Below, piece after piece: positions 41,363 to 49,900 of a stretch of 64,000 bases of DNA. Below the pieces are notes generated by a model, which was given only the letters and a program-made list of their open reading frames with translations, made no database searches and was not told the DNA's origin. Positions within the stretch are counted from its first letter, which is position 1. Each line of letters starts with the position of its first letter. Both the position numbers and the translations under genes were made by a program. The DNA lies in contig NZ_CP030032.1 in NCBI RefSeq assembly GCF_003258315.1, forward strand, positions 1,278,001-1,342,000. Reading direction: 5' to 3'. This DNA comes from Bradymonas sediminis (GTDB taxonomy: Bacteria; Myxococcota_A; Bradymonadia; Bradymonadales; Bradymonadaceae).

Positions 41363-42796
41363 ATGTTATTTACCATATCGACGACCCATCAGCCGGCCAC
41401 GGACCTGGGCTATTTGCTCTATAAGCACCCCGAGCGGGCGCAAACCTTTGATATCTCGTCGGGCAAGGCCCATGTGTTTTATCCGGAGGCGTCGGCTCAG
41501 AAATGTACGGCGGCGATGGTGTTGGAGATGGACACGGTGAAGCTTGTGCGTGGCAGTCAGCATGCGCGTCGGGAGAGCTGGACGCTCGGGCAATATGTGA
41601 ACGATCGGCCCTATGTAGCGTCGTCCTTTTTGAGCGTCGCGTTTCGCGAGGTCTTCGGCAGCGCGATGGGTGGCAATTGCAAGGAGCGTCCCGGATTGGC
41701 CGAAACGCCGATTCCATTGGAGGTACATCTGTCGGCGGTGCCGTGCCCGGGCGATGGCTCGCTTATCGCGCAGCTCTTTGAGCCGCTCGGGTACGCGGTG
41801 GAGGCGACGCGACTGGCGCTCGACCCGGCTTTTCCTGAGTGGGGTGAGTCCGCATATTTCGCAGTGACGCTGACCGGCGAGCAGTGCGTCGCGGATATGC
41901 TATCCCATATCTATGTGCTCGCCCCGGTGCTCGACGGGGACAAGCATTATTGGGTTGGTGAGGACGAGGTGGAGAAGTTGCTGCGCCACGGGGAGGGCTG
42001 GCTAGAGGGGCACCCGCGCCTTGAGTATATCACGCGGCGCTATCTGAAATATCAACGAGGTCTAGCGGCCGACGCGCTTGAGGAACTCGCAGGGGATGAT
42101 GAGGATGACGAAGGCGTGGAGGACGATATTCGCGCCGATGCTCACGCGCCCGCGGCGGAGACGCCCGAGAAGAAGGTCGCGCTCAATACGCTGCGTCTGC
42201 AGGCGGTCGAGGATGTGCTGGTGAAGAGCGGCGCGCGCACGGTGTTGGACCTGGGCTGCGGGGAAGGGAAGTTGCTGAAGCGGCTTCGGGCGCGCCCGCA
42301 ATTTGAGAAGATCATGGGCGTCGACGTGGCGCACCGCGAGCTCGAGCGGGCGGCGCGAAAGCTTAAGCTGGCGGAGTGGCCGGACTTCCAGGACGAACGC
42401 GTTGTCCTGAGGCAGAGCTCGCTCTTGTACCGCGACCGAAGGCTTGAGGGTTTTGACGCCGCGGTGCTGGTCGAGGTGATCGAGCATATGGACCTGCCCA
42501 AACTCGCCACGCTGGAGGGGACTGTTTTTGAGCACGCGAGGCCCTCGATGGTCGTCGTTACGACGCCCAATCGCGAATTTAACGCGCAGTACGAGAACCT
42601 GAACGCCGGCCATATGCGCCACCAGGACCATCGCTTTGAGTGGTCGCGCGAGGAGTTCGCTGCCTGGGCCGATGGTGTGGCCCAGCGAAACGGCTACCGG
42701 GTAGCCTATCGCGGCATCGGAGAGAAGGTTGAAGGGGTCGGCACCCCGACGCAAATGGCGGTATTTAAGGTGGCTGAGGAGGACGCAAATGAATGA
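41363..42796 (+). CDS. hen1: 3'-terminal RNA ribose 2'-O-methyltransferase Hen1
   Basis: 477 aa from ATG 41363 (GGAGAGG upstream). The N-terminal ~235 residues are the bacterial Hen1 ligase-activating domain (TISTTHQPATDLGYLLYKHP ... ITRRYLKYQRG). An acidic linker (240-275) leads to the methyltransferase: SAM site VLDLGCGEGKLLKRL, the metal-binding Hen1 motif VEVIEHMD...VFEHARP, and TTPNREFNAQYE. With Pnkp it repairs RNAs cut by ribotoxins; Hen1 methylates the 2'-OH at the break so that the sealed RNA resists re-cutting. It overlaps pnkp by 8 nt, the usual operon order. Confidence 0.95.
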   Translation: MLFTISTTHQPATDLGYLLYKHPERAQTFDISSGKAHVFYPEASAQKCTAAMVLEMDTVKLVRGSQHARRESWTLGQYVNDRPYVASSFLSVAFREVFGSAMGGNCKERPGLAETPIPLEVHLSAVPCPGDGSLIAQLFEPLGYAVEATRLALDPAFPEWGESAYFAVTLTGEQCVADMLSHIYVLAPVLDGDKHYWVGEDEVEKLLRHGEGWLEGHPRLEYITRRYLKYQRGLAADALEELAGDDEDDEGVEDDIRADAHAPAAETPEKKVALNTLRLQAVEDVLVKSGARTVLDLGCGEGKLLKRLRARPQFEKIMGVDVAHRELERAARKLKLAEWPDFQDERVVLRQSSLLYRDRRLEGFDAAVLVEVIEHMDLPKLATLEGTVFEHARPSMVVVTTPNREFNAQYENLNAGHMRHQDHRFEWSREEFAAWADGVAQRNGYRVAYRGIGEKVEGVGTPTQMAVFKVAEEDANE

Positions 42797-45389
42797 GCAA
42801 GTGTTGCATATCCCGGATAAGTCGTTGGTTGTTCTGATTGGGACCTCGGGCGCGGGGAAGTCGACTTTTGCGGCGACGCATTTTGCGCCGTCTCAGGTGC
42901 TCTCCTCGGACCGATGTCGCGGGATGGTGTCGGACGATGAGGGAGATCAGAGCGCGACTCAAGACGCCTTCGCGGTGCTGAACTTCATCGTGGAGAAGCG
43001 GCTCAAGCGCGGGTTGGTCACGGTGATTGACGCGACCAATGTGCAGCCGCGGGCGCGCCGTCCGCTGGTGGCGCTTGCGCGCAAATATCACGTGCTTCCG
43101 GTGGCGATTGTGCTCGATATCCCAGAGCGCATTTGTAGGGATCGAAACGACGGGCGATCGAACCGAAACTTCGGCGGCCACGTGATAAGCAATCAGCGCC
43201 GCGACATGATGCGCTCGCTAAAGAAGCTGCAGCGCGAGGGTTTTCGTGTCGTTCACACGCTCTCGTCTCCCGAAGAGGTCGCGGCGGTTCGCATCGAGCA
43301 GCGCCCCTTGTGGAGCGACTATCGCCACGAGACCGGCCCCTTCGACATCATCGGCGACGTCCACGGCTGCTGCGACGAGCTTGAACTCCTGCTCGACAAG
43401 CTCGGCTATGACTCCAGCGAAGTGCCGGGCGAAACGGCGTCGCAATACCGAAAGCTGTGGCGGCATCCCGAGGGGAGAAAGGCGCTGTTTGTAGGTGACC
43501 TTGTCGACCGCGGTCCGCGCTCGCTCGATGCCTTTGACCTGATGCGCAATATGGTCGAGCACGGCACGGGGTTGTGCGTGCCGGGGAATCACGAGTTCAA
43601 ACTGGAGAAGAAGCTTCGCGGAAAGCGGGTGAAGTTGCGCCACGGCCTTGAGCTGACCGTGGCCGAGCTAGAGGCTTTGCCTGACGATGTCCGCGAGCGC
43701 TACGAGCGCGGGATGGCCGAGTTCATCCGCGGCCTGGTCAGCCATATGGTGCTCGACGACGGCGCGCTGGTGGTGGCTCATGCCGGGCTCAAAGAGGAGA
43801 TGCACGGGCGCGCCTCCGGCAAGGTCAAGAGCTTCGCGCTCTTCGGCGACACGACCGGCGAGGTCGACGAACTGGGGTTGCCAATTCGCCTGGATTGGGC
43901 GGCGGACTATAAGGGCGAAGCGACCGTAGTCTACGGCCACACGCCTGTGCCGCGCGCGGAGTGGCTGAACCGAACGATTAATATCGACACGGGCTGTGTG
44001 TTCGGCGGCAAGCTCACCGCGCTGCGCTACCCGGAGCGTGAGCTTGTCGCGGTCGAAGCGCTTGAGCTCTACGCTGAGCCGATGCGTCCTCTGGAAGAAA
44101 ACGCCCGCGGGGGCGGGCTGTCGGCGCAGCATGAGAGCGAGCATTTACTCGACCTGGAAGACGTCTCGGGCAAGCTCTTTATCAGCACGACGCTTGCTTC
44201 GGGCATGACCATTCGCGAGGGGCATAGCGCGGCGGCGCTCGAGACCATCAGTCGCTTTGCCGTGCATCCCCAGTGGCTTATTCACCTGCCGCCGACCATG
44301 TCGCCCACGCATACGAGCGAGCGCGCGGGCTATTTGGAGTCGCCCGAGGAGGCGTTCGCCTACTACCTCGACAGCGGCGTGAACAAGGTCGTGTGCGAAG
44401 AGAAGCATATGGGCTCGCGGGCGATCGTTGTGGTGTGTCGCGACGAGCAGGCTGTGCGCGAGCGATTCGGGTTGGTCGACGACGGCATCGGCACGGTGTA
44501 CACCCGCACGGGACGTCCGTTTTTTAAAGACACGGCGCAGGAGCGCGGCCTGCTTGAGCGCGTGCACGCGACGCTCACGCGCACCGGGTTTTGGGTGGCG
44601 TTTGACACCGATTGGGTTTGTCTGGACACCGAGCTAATGCCCTGGTCGGTCAAGGCGCAGGCGTTGTTGGAGCAGCAATATGCGCCGGTTGGGGCGGCGG
44701 GCGCGGCGTCATTGCAGGCGGCGACCGAGGCGATGCAGAAGGCGGGCGCGCGCGGCGTCGACCTGGGCGGGCTCGTGGAGCGGACGCGCCGGCGCGCCGC
44801 GATGGTCGACGGCTACCGCGACGCCTACCGCCAATATTGCTGGCAGGTCCAAAGCCTCGACGACCTCAAATTCGCGCCGTTTCATGTGCTCGCGACCGAG
44901 GGGAAGACCTATTTCGATAAGACGCACGTCTGGCATATGGAAACGATCGCCAAATACCTCGATACGGCCAACGCCCCCTCGATGCATCCCACGCGCTATC
45001 GTGTGGTTGACCTCGGCGACGCGGCCCAGGTCCGTGACGCCATCGCGTGGTGGGACACCATGACCGGTGCCGGCGGCGAGGGCATGGTCGTGAAGCCGCT
45101 TGAGTATTTGAGCAGGGATGAGCGTGGGCGGATGGTGCAGCCGGCGCTCAAATGTCGGGGGCGCGAATACCTGCGTATTATCTACGGGCCCGAATACACC
45201 ACGCCGGCCTACCTCGAGCGCCTGCGAAAGCGCAGCGTCAAGAAGAAGCGCTCGTTAGCGTTCCGCGAGTTTGCGTTGGGTCACGAAGCCCTAGAGAGGT
45301 TCGTGCAGCGTGAGCCGTTGCGACGTGTTCACGAATGCGTTTTCGGGGTGCTTGCGCTAGAGAGTGAGGCGGTGGACCCGCGCTTGTAG
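42789..45389 (+). CDS. pnkp: Polynucleotide kinase-phosphatase-ligase Pnkp
   Basis: 866 aa in three modules. A 5'-kinase with P-loop GTSGAGKST (18-26) and lid RNDGRSNRNF. A calcineurin-type 2',3'-phosphatase from about 185 (DIIGDVHGCCDEL, GDLVDRGPR, GNHEF, YGHTPVPR). An adenylyltransferase/ligase domain (about 480-866) with nucleotidyl Lys539 in EEKHMGSRAIVVV and EGMVVKPLEY. This is the full-length bacterial Pnkp that heals and seals cleaved RNA together with Hen1. ATG 42789 lies inside the hen1 end. An in-frame codon further upstream would only add a tail read through hen1. Confidence 0.96.
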   Translation: MNEQVLHIPDKSLVVLIGTSGAGKSTFAATHFAPSQVLSSDRCRGMVSDDEGDQSATQDAFAVLNFIVEKRLKRGLVTVIDATNVQPRARRPLVALARKYHVLPVAIVLDIPERICRDRNDGRSNRNFGGHVISNQRRDMMRSLKKLQREGFRVVHTLSSPEEVAAVRIEQRPLWSDYRHETGPFDIIGDVHGCCDELELLLDKLGYDSSEVPGETASQYRKLWRHPEGRKALFVGDLVDRGPRSLDAFDLMRNMVEHGTGLCVPGNHEFKLEKKLRGKRVKLRHGLELTVAELEALPDDVRERYERGMAEFIRGLVSHMVLDDGALVVAHAGLKEEMHGRASGKVKSFALFGDTTGEVDELGLPIRLDWAADYKGEATVVYGHTPVPRAEWLNRTINIDTGCVFGGKLTALRYPERELVAVEALELYAEPMRPLEENARGGGLSAQHESEHLLDLEDVSGKLFISTTLASGMTIREGHSAAALETISRFAVHPQWLIHLPPTMSPTHTSERAGYLESPEEAFAYYLDSGVNKVVCEEKHMGSRAIVVVCRDEQAVRERFGLVDDGIGTVYTRTGRPFFKDTAQERGLLERVHATLTRTGFWVAFDTDWVCLDTELMPWSVKAQALLEQQYAPVGAAGAASLQAATEAMQKAGARGVDLGGLVERTRRRAAMVDGYRDAYRQYCWQVQSLDDLKFAPFHVLATEGKTYFDKTHVWHMETIAKYLDTANAPSMHPTRYRVVDLGDAAQVRDAIAWWDTMTGAGGEGMVVKPLEYLSRDERGRMVQPALKCRGREYLRIIYGPEYTTPAYLERLRKRSVKKKRSLAFREFALGHEALERFVQREPLRRVHECVFGVLALESEAVDPRL

Positions 45390-45415
45390 ACATAAATGAC
45401 AGAGGCGAAAACGAT

Positions 45416-46375
45416 TTGAAGTACATCCCGCCACAAAGCCCCATCGCCGACCCTCGCTGGACCCTGCTCGCCCAGGGTCTGGCGCGGGTCGCGTTCGGGC
45501 TTCCTCGACGCACCAAGTTGGTCCTAGAGGGTGAAGAAAACCTCCCGAGTACGCCGGCGCTCTTTGCGCCGAATCACTCCCACAAATTCGACTTCTTGCC
45601 GCTTCGCTACTTGCTGCTCAAGCGCAAGATGCACCTGGTGACCTGGATCAAAGCGCGGGAGTTTAAGGACCCGCGCATGGCGAAGGTGTTGTGGACGATG
45701 GGCAATATCCCGCTGAGCTCGCGCGGGTTTTTGATCTCGGCGGACTTCGAGAGTCTTGTCGGGCGGCGCCCCACGGAGGAGGAGTATCGACGCCTTCGCG
45801 CGTGCGTGGACGAGGGCCATTCGCTGCCGAGGGGCGAAGTTTATGAGCGGATGCTGACGACGCCCCGGGAGATGCTCGGGGTGTCATTTGATCCCGGGGT
45901 GATGACATATCGTCAGGCGCAGCGGGGGCTGTATTATCGGGTGATGCAGGGCACGCTCAAGCTGGCCCGTGAGTGTATGGGTGAGGGGCACCATATGCAC
46001 TTCTATCCGCAGGGGGCGGTCTCGAGCCGCCTGACGCCCGGCAAGGTTGGGGTGATCGAGGCGGCGTTGGCCCTGGATTTGCCGATCATTCCGGTGGGTA
46101 TCAGCGGGTGCCGCGAGACCTTCGTGGGGCAGGGAGCGCTGACGCGCAAGGGAGTGATTCGCGTTGAAATCGGCGCGCCCATCCACGTCGATAGGGCGCA
46201 ATATGGTGCGGGGTTTCGGCCGTTTCATCCCGATGATGAGGACGGGTTTCGCGAGCTTTTGCAGGCAGATGCCGACCGTGTGATGGCGCGCATCAATGAC
46301 CTCGTCGACCCGGCGTATCGCTTCTCAGAAGAGGCCGAATATGACGGGAAAAGGGGCATCGCTCGCTTCTATTGA
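45416..46375 (+). CDS. PlsC-family acyltransferase
   Basis: 319 aa. It probably starts at TTG 45416, with AGAGG about 9 nt upstream; no ATG is near. The HX4D motif is NHSHKFD, and the second acyltransferase block is HFYPQGAVSS, a variant of FPEG-T/S, followed by PIIPVGISGC. A long insert (about 110-170) separates the blocks. No transmembrane helix stands out, so it is a peripheral enzyme transferring acyl groups to a glycerol- or sugar-type lipid acceptor. It directly abuts the DegT-family gene and lies 26 bp after pnkp, but its function links it to the genes after it. Confidence 0.8.
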   Translation: MKYIPPQSPIADPRWTLLAQGLARVAFGLPRRTKLVLEGEENLPSTPALFAPNHSHKFDFLPLRYLLLKRKMHLVTWIKAREFKDPRMAKVLWTMGNIPLSSRGFLISADFESLVGRRPTEEEYRRLRACVDEGHSLPRGEVYERMLTTPREMLGVSFDPGVMTYRQAQRGLYYRVMQGTLKLARECMGEGHHMHFYPQGAVSSRLTPGKVGVIEAALALDLPIIPVGISGCRETFVGQGALTRKGVIRVEIGAPIHVDRAQYGAGFRPFHPDDEDGFRELLQADADRVMARINDLVDPAYRFSEEAEYDGKRGIARFY

Positions 46376-47674
46376 TTGGTGGTATCGGCGAGTGCCGACG
46401 TTGAGTTTGAGTTAGATATGTATGTGCGTAAGCGGTTCGATATTGAGTGGACGTCGCTCTTTGCGGCGATGAGTTATCTCGGGCGGCCGGGGCGACGGGC
46501 GCATGATGAGCGCAGAGTCGAAGAGGCGTTTGCTACCGAAGGGCCGGCGCTCGCCTGCTTGTCGGTCCGAAGTGGTTTTGACCTGCTTTTGTCGAGCGTT
46601 GATTGGGCGGTGGGCAGTGAGGTGATTATGACCGCCATCTCCATCCCGGCGATGGGGCAAATCGTGGAGCATCACGGGTTTGCGCCGGTCGCGGTCGATG
46701 TAGACACGCGCCTCGTGCGACCGCGCCTGGCCGATATAGAGGCGGCGATTGGCCCGCGAACCCGCGCCATTGTGGTGGCGCATCTATTCGGAACCTGGGT
46801 CTCGCTCGACGAGATTCGCGCGCTCGCCAGGCGCCACGACCTTCTGCTGATCGAGGATTGCGCGCAATCCTATGAGGGGCGACCGCGCGCGACGAAGTCG
46901 CTGGCGGATGTCTCAATGTATAGCTTCGGGAGCATTAAAACCGCGACCGCGCTCGGCGGGGCAGTGATGGTCGTAAAAGACCCGGTGTTGCTCCAAAAGA
47001 TGAGGCTCGGACATGCCGAATATCCCGTCATGTCGACGCGCGAGTTTGGCGCAAAGGTGTCCAAATATATGGCGCTATGCGGCTTGTCCTTGCCCGTGCC
47101 TTATGGGGCTTTTGTGCAGTTGCTGGAAGCCTCGGGCAAAGAACATGACCTCCTGATTCGAAATATGGTCAAGGGGTTTTCGGGGCCGAGCTTCTTCCAA
47201 TCTATTCGTCAGCGCCCCTGCGCCGCGCAGCTTCGCCTGCTCGCCCGGCGCCTCGAAACCTACGACCCACGGCGCGTCCTCGCGCGCCAGGCTCGCGGGC
47301 ATCAACTGGCTGACTTGCTCTCGCCCGAGCTGCTCTTCTACGGCTGTGGCACCCGCGCGCATAGTTATTGGCTCTTCGCGCTGGTGGTCGCTAATCCCGA
47401 TGAGCTTATCAATGCCCTTCGCGCGGCCGGGTTTGACGCTACCTCAGGCAGTTCAACACTCGCTGTGGTCGCGACGAGGCGCCCCGACGCGATGCGGGTT
47501 TCCGAGGCTTGCTATGGGATGGAACATGTCGTGTATCTGCCGCTTTATCCGCAGATGCCGGCGCGAGGGCTGGAGCAGATGGCGGGTGTCATTAATGAGG
47601 TTGGGCAAGCGGGGCTCGTGCCCGGCGGGGCGTGCCAATCGAATGATTGCGTTTCCGCATCGGTGCATACTTAA
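46376..47674 (+). CDS. DegT/DnrJ/EryC1-type PLP aminotransferase
   Basis: 432 aa. SVRSGFDLLLSSVDWAVGSE (cofactor-phosphate region), DLLLIEDCAQSYEGR with the PLP-binding Asp, and the Schiff-base lysine in FGSIKTATALGG (K188) are typical of sugar aminotransferases. The start is uncertain: TTG 46376 directly follows the previous stop, GTG 46379 and ATG 46418 also fit, and none has a good ribosome-binding site, so translational coupling is likely. Together with the acyltransferase before it and the small gene after it (TAATG overlap), it forms a probable cell-envelope glycolipid or polyketide-lipid operon. Substrate unknown. Confidence 0.85.
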   Translation: MVVSASADVEFELDMYVRKRFDIEWTSLFAAMSYLGRPGRRAHDERRVEEAFATEGPALACLSVRSGFDLLLSSVDWAVGSEVIMTAISIPAMGQIVEHHGFAPVAVDVDTRLVRPRLADIEAAIGPRTRAIVVAHLFGTWVSLDEIRALARRHDLLLIEDCAQSYEGRPRATKSLADVSMYSFGSIKTATALGGAVMVVKDPVLLQKMRLGHAEYPVMSTREFGAKVSKYMALCGLSLPVPYGAFVQLLEASGKEHDLLIRNMVKGFSGPSFFQSIRQRPCAAQLRLLARRLETYDPRRVLARQARGHQLADLLSPELLFYGCGTRAHSYWLFALVVANPDELINALRAAGFDATSGSSTLAVVATRRPDAMRVSEACYGMEHVVYLPLYPQMPARGLEQMAGVINEVGQAGLVPGGACQSNDCVSASVHT

Positions 47675-48018
47675 TGGCGGCTCAAACGGACGAATCGATG
47701 GACCCAACCCTCGCCGAATATACCCACCCCACTCGGCATCGCTCGCGGGTGCATCGCCTTAAAGTAATAGGGGTTACGGCTCGTCGGTTGCTGGCAGATA
47801 TGCTCGACCCGAGGAGCATTTGCCACCCGTTGGCCAAAGATTCCGGGTGGTCGACGGTCGCAGAGTCGCGCAGTCGGGTGTGGACCAATGATGCGGTCGG
47901 AGAATGGCGTCTGGAGGCGGGGAAGGTCGAGAATCTTCGGGTGGCGGTCGGTGATGTTGAGGCGTTTCGCGGTGCGCTTCGTCGTGAATTTGCCCGACCA
48001 TCGGTCCGTGTGAGTTAG
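47674..48018 (+). CDS. Small hypothetical protein coupled to the aminotransferase
   Basis: 114 aa. Its ATG overlaps the previous stop (TAATG, 47672-47676), showing translational coupling. It is basic, with no signal peptide (VHRLKVIGVTARRLLADMLD; WSTVAESRSRVWTNDAVGEW). Family not recognised. Its place at the end of the operon suggests an accessory role in the same pathway. It also resembles the terminal module of larger envelope enzymes, but this cannot be supported further. Confidence 0.65.
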   Translation: MAAQTDESMDPTLAEYTHPTRHRSRVHRLKVIGVTARRLLADMLDPRSICHPLAKDSGWSTVAESRSRVWTNDAVGEWRLEAGKVENLRVAVGDVEAFRGALRREFARPSVRVS

Positions 48019-48099
48019 AGGGTTGAAGATGTTTTTGTGATTGCCGGGGGCGACACGCAGCGGTTCGTGGCGCTGGGCTTGCAGGCTCGCGCGGGCAGC

Positions 48100-48129
48100 T
48101 TGACCTTATCCGCCTGGCGTCACTATCCT
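48100..48129 (+). promoter_or_regulatory. Candidate sigma-70 promoter for the SUKH gene
   Basis: TTGACC (48100-48105) and TATCCT (48124-48129) with an 18-nt spacer, about 130 nt upstream of ATG 48258. Confidence 0.4.
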
Positions 48130-48257
48130 GCACGTCTGGTAGAACCATTGGGTGAGTACAGCCGAGTTGCCCAAAGGACGACAGGTTCACGTCCTGAGCT
48201 TTGGGCCGCAGTCCGACATGATGGGGTGCGTACTTCAATTAACCTTAAGGAATAATT

Positions 48258-49631
48258 ATGAAATTAGTCGAACAATTGAAATCGGTGCTGGATGGGTTGA
48301 GAGCGGATCCTCGCATCGAGGTGCTGGAGCATCCCAATGCTCCATTTCCCATTTCCACCAAAAGGATTGAGCGGCTGGAAGACGAGATTGGCGGTCCGCT
48401 CCCCGAAGCGCTTAAGGCGTTTTATCTAGAAGTGGGAAGGTTTAACGTGCAGTGGCGGAGCTGGGCCGAACCGGATATCTGGGGGGGGGTGGAGCTGGGC
48501 ACATCATTTATCAAAGGTCGGATCTGGGTGGCCCATGACCTCTATTATTATCCCAAGAAGGGGTATTTTGCGGTCTCCGTCAATGCGGCCAAGCCGGGGT
48601 CGACCTCGACGCGAAAGACCACGCGCAAGCTGACGGAGTCGTTTGAAGAGGCCTACGAGATCATGCTGCGCGCGCGTGGTGCTCAGGGGTGGGCGCAAGC
48701 CTACCTGGGGTTGTGGACCGGCACCGGGGAAGAGGCGAAGCGGTATTCTCCCCGTGAAGGTCTGTTTCAGGCCGCAGTTCCGGCGCTATTCGATGATTTC
48801 GAGCTCGATAACTTTGGGAAAGCGGCGAGCATCCCAGCGGTCACGGACCTGCCCTCATTGGATGGGCAGCGCTACGATTTATCGGGAGATAACGCGGGCC
48901 TTAGCTTTGCGTCGCGGCTCAAACGCCAGATGAAAATTGTGTCACAATCCCAGAGGTTTCGGTTCTTTGATGTGCACTTCAACCCACCGGTGACCCAGGA
49001 GGAGATCGACCAGGTCCACGAGACGATGGGGTTTGAGCTCTCTGAGGCCTTTTTGAACTATTTTCGCTCCTGCAATGGCTTTAAGTTCTCGGCCGTGGCC
49101 GGGCGAGCGGGTGCTGATAAGGATGAGGAGGAGCTGTGCGCGCTATGGACCAACTATTATGAGAAGGGCGGTGCGCACGCCAGCGTAAATATCCCGACCT
49201 TGGCCGAGATATTCACGCCCAAGGCGATGCCGCCGATGGATGGGCGAGAGTGGACGCGCTTTTTCGCCTATCTCGACGACCCGCTGCCTGACGGGCATGC
49301 CGGAAAGACTCAGAATATGTTGGCCGTGGATCTTAACCTGGGCACGAGCGATCCTATCCTGCGCATGGCCACCGATTACGGCGCGGAGCCCGAGAATAAT
49401 GCTCCGGTTGAGGCCTGTACTTATTTCGAATGGTTAACCAAGCAGTTCGGGGAGTACAATGAACTAAAACATCTCTTCAAGCAGTATAGCCATTCGGTAA
49501 GTGGGCCGATTCATAAGTCAACGCCCGAGGAGCTCGACCAGTTCTGTAGTACGGGGGACCACTTGTCGTCTGCGTTCACTCTTTCCTCGATCTATTGGAA
49601 TGATGGGCGGATCGAAGTCCCGGAACCCTAA
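48258..49631 (+). CDS. Double SUKH (SMI1/KNR4-like) domain protein
   Basis: 457 aa with AAGGA before ATG 48258. Two SUKH-like domains: residues 30-180 (ISTKRIERLEDEIGGPLPEA then LKAFYLEVGRFN) and about 235-420 (TQEEIDQVHETMGFELSEAF then LNYFRSCNGFKF). The pattern of a short helix, an acidic patch, LP.AL..FY...G, and W/F-rich strands is typical. SUKH proteins are the commonest immunity proteins of polymorphic toxin systems, but no toxin gene is recognisable next to it. It could be an orphan immunity gene or a regulatory SUKH protein. Confidence 0.8.
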   Translation: MKLVEQLKSVLDGLRADPRIEVLEHPNAPFPISTKRIERLEDEIGGPLPEALKAFYLEVGRFNVQWRSWAEPDIWGGVELGTSFIKGRIWVAHDLYYYPKKGYFAVSVNAAKPGSTSTRKTTRKLTESFEEAYEIMLRARGAQGWAQAYLGLWTGTGEEAKRYSPREGLFQAAVPALFDDFELDNFGKAASIPAVTDLPSLDGQRYDLSGDNAGLSFASRLKRQMKIVSQSQRFRFFDVHFNPPVTQEEIDQVHETMGFELSEAFLNYFRSCNGFKFSAVAGRAGADKDEEELCALWTNYYEKGGAHASVNIPTLAEIFTPKAMPPMDGREWTRFFAYLDDPLPDGHAGKTQNMLAVDLNLGTSDPILRMATDYGAEPENNAPVEACTYFEWLTKQFGEYNELKHLFKQYSHSVSGPIHKSTPEELDQFCSTGDHLSSAFTLSSIYWNDGRIEVPEP

Positions 49632-49636
49632 TTTTT

Positions 49637-49783
49637 ATGAGCAAGGCGCGCTGGCCCTCGTTTTCTTCATCGGCCGGCGCGCCCGACTCGTCGAACGCTG
49701 TGGTTGAGGCTTCCGCGGTCGGGCGTGAATCAATAAGCCTGTCAGAGAATGCCATCCGTCGCATTCATCATTCATCAAAGTGA
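49637..49783 (+). CDS. Possible small ORF (48 aa)
   Basis: ATG 49637 to TGA 49783 reads MSKARWPSFSSSAGAPDSSN and ends SENAIRRIHHSSK. It has no ribosome-binding site, and its composition is low-complexity Ser/Ala. It is the only candidate in the gap between the SUKH and FGGY genes. Confidence 0.2.
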   Translation: MSKARWPSFSSSAGAPDSSNAVVEASAVGRESISLSENAIRRIHHSSK

Positions 49784-49900
49784 GGTGCGGGGAAAAGGTG
49801 GTTTTGCCATTAGTCGTGGCATTGTCGAATACCTCCGAAAAGCCTAAGTTAGATGGCCTAAGCCAATTGCAAATTAGGTCTGATGACAGAGGTTTTTACC

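Noticed and set aside
48258-49631. Polymorphic toxin-immunity locus around the SUKH gene
   Set aside because: No toxin, RHS or secretion-domain gene is adjacent; only the immunity-like half can be supported.
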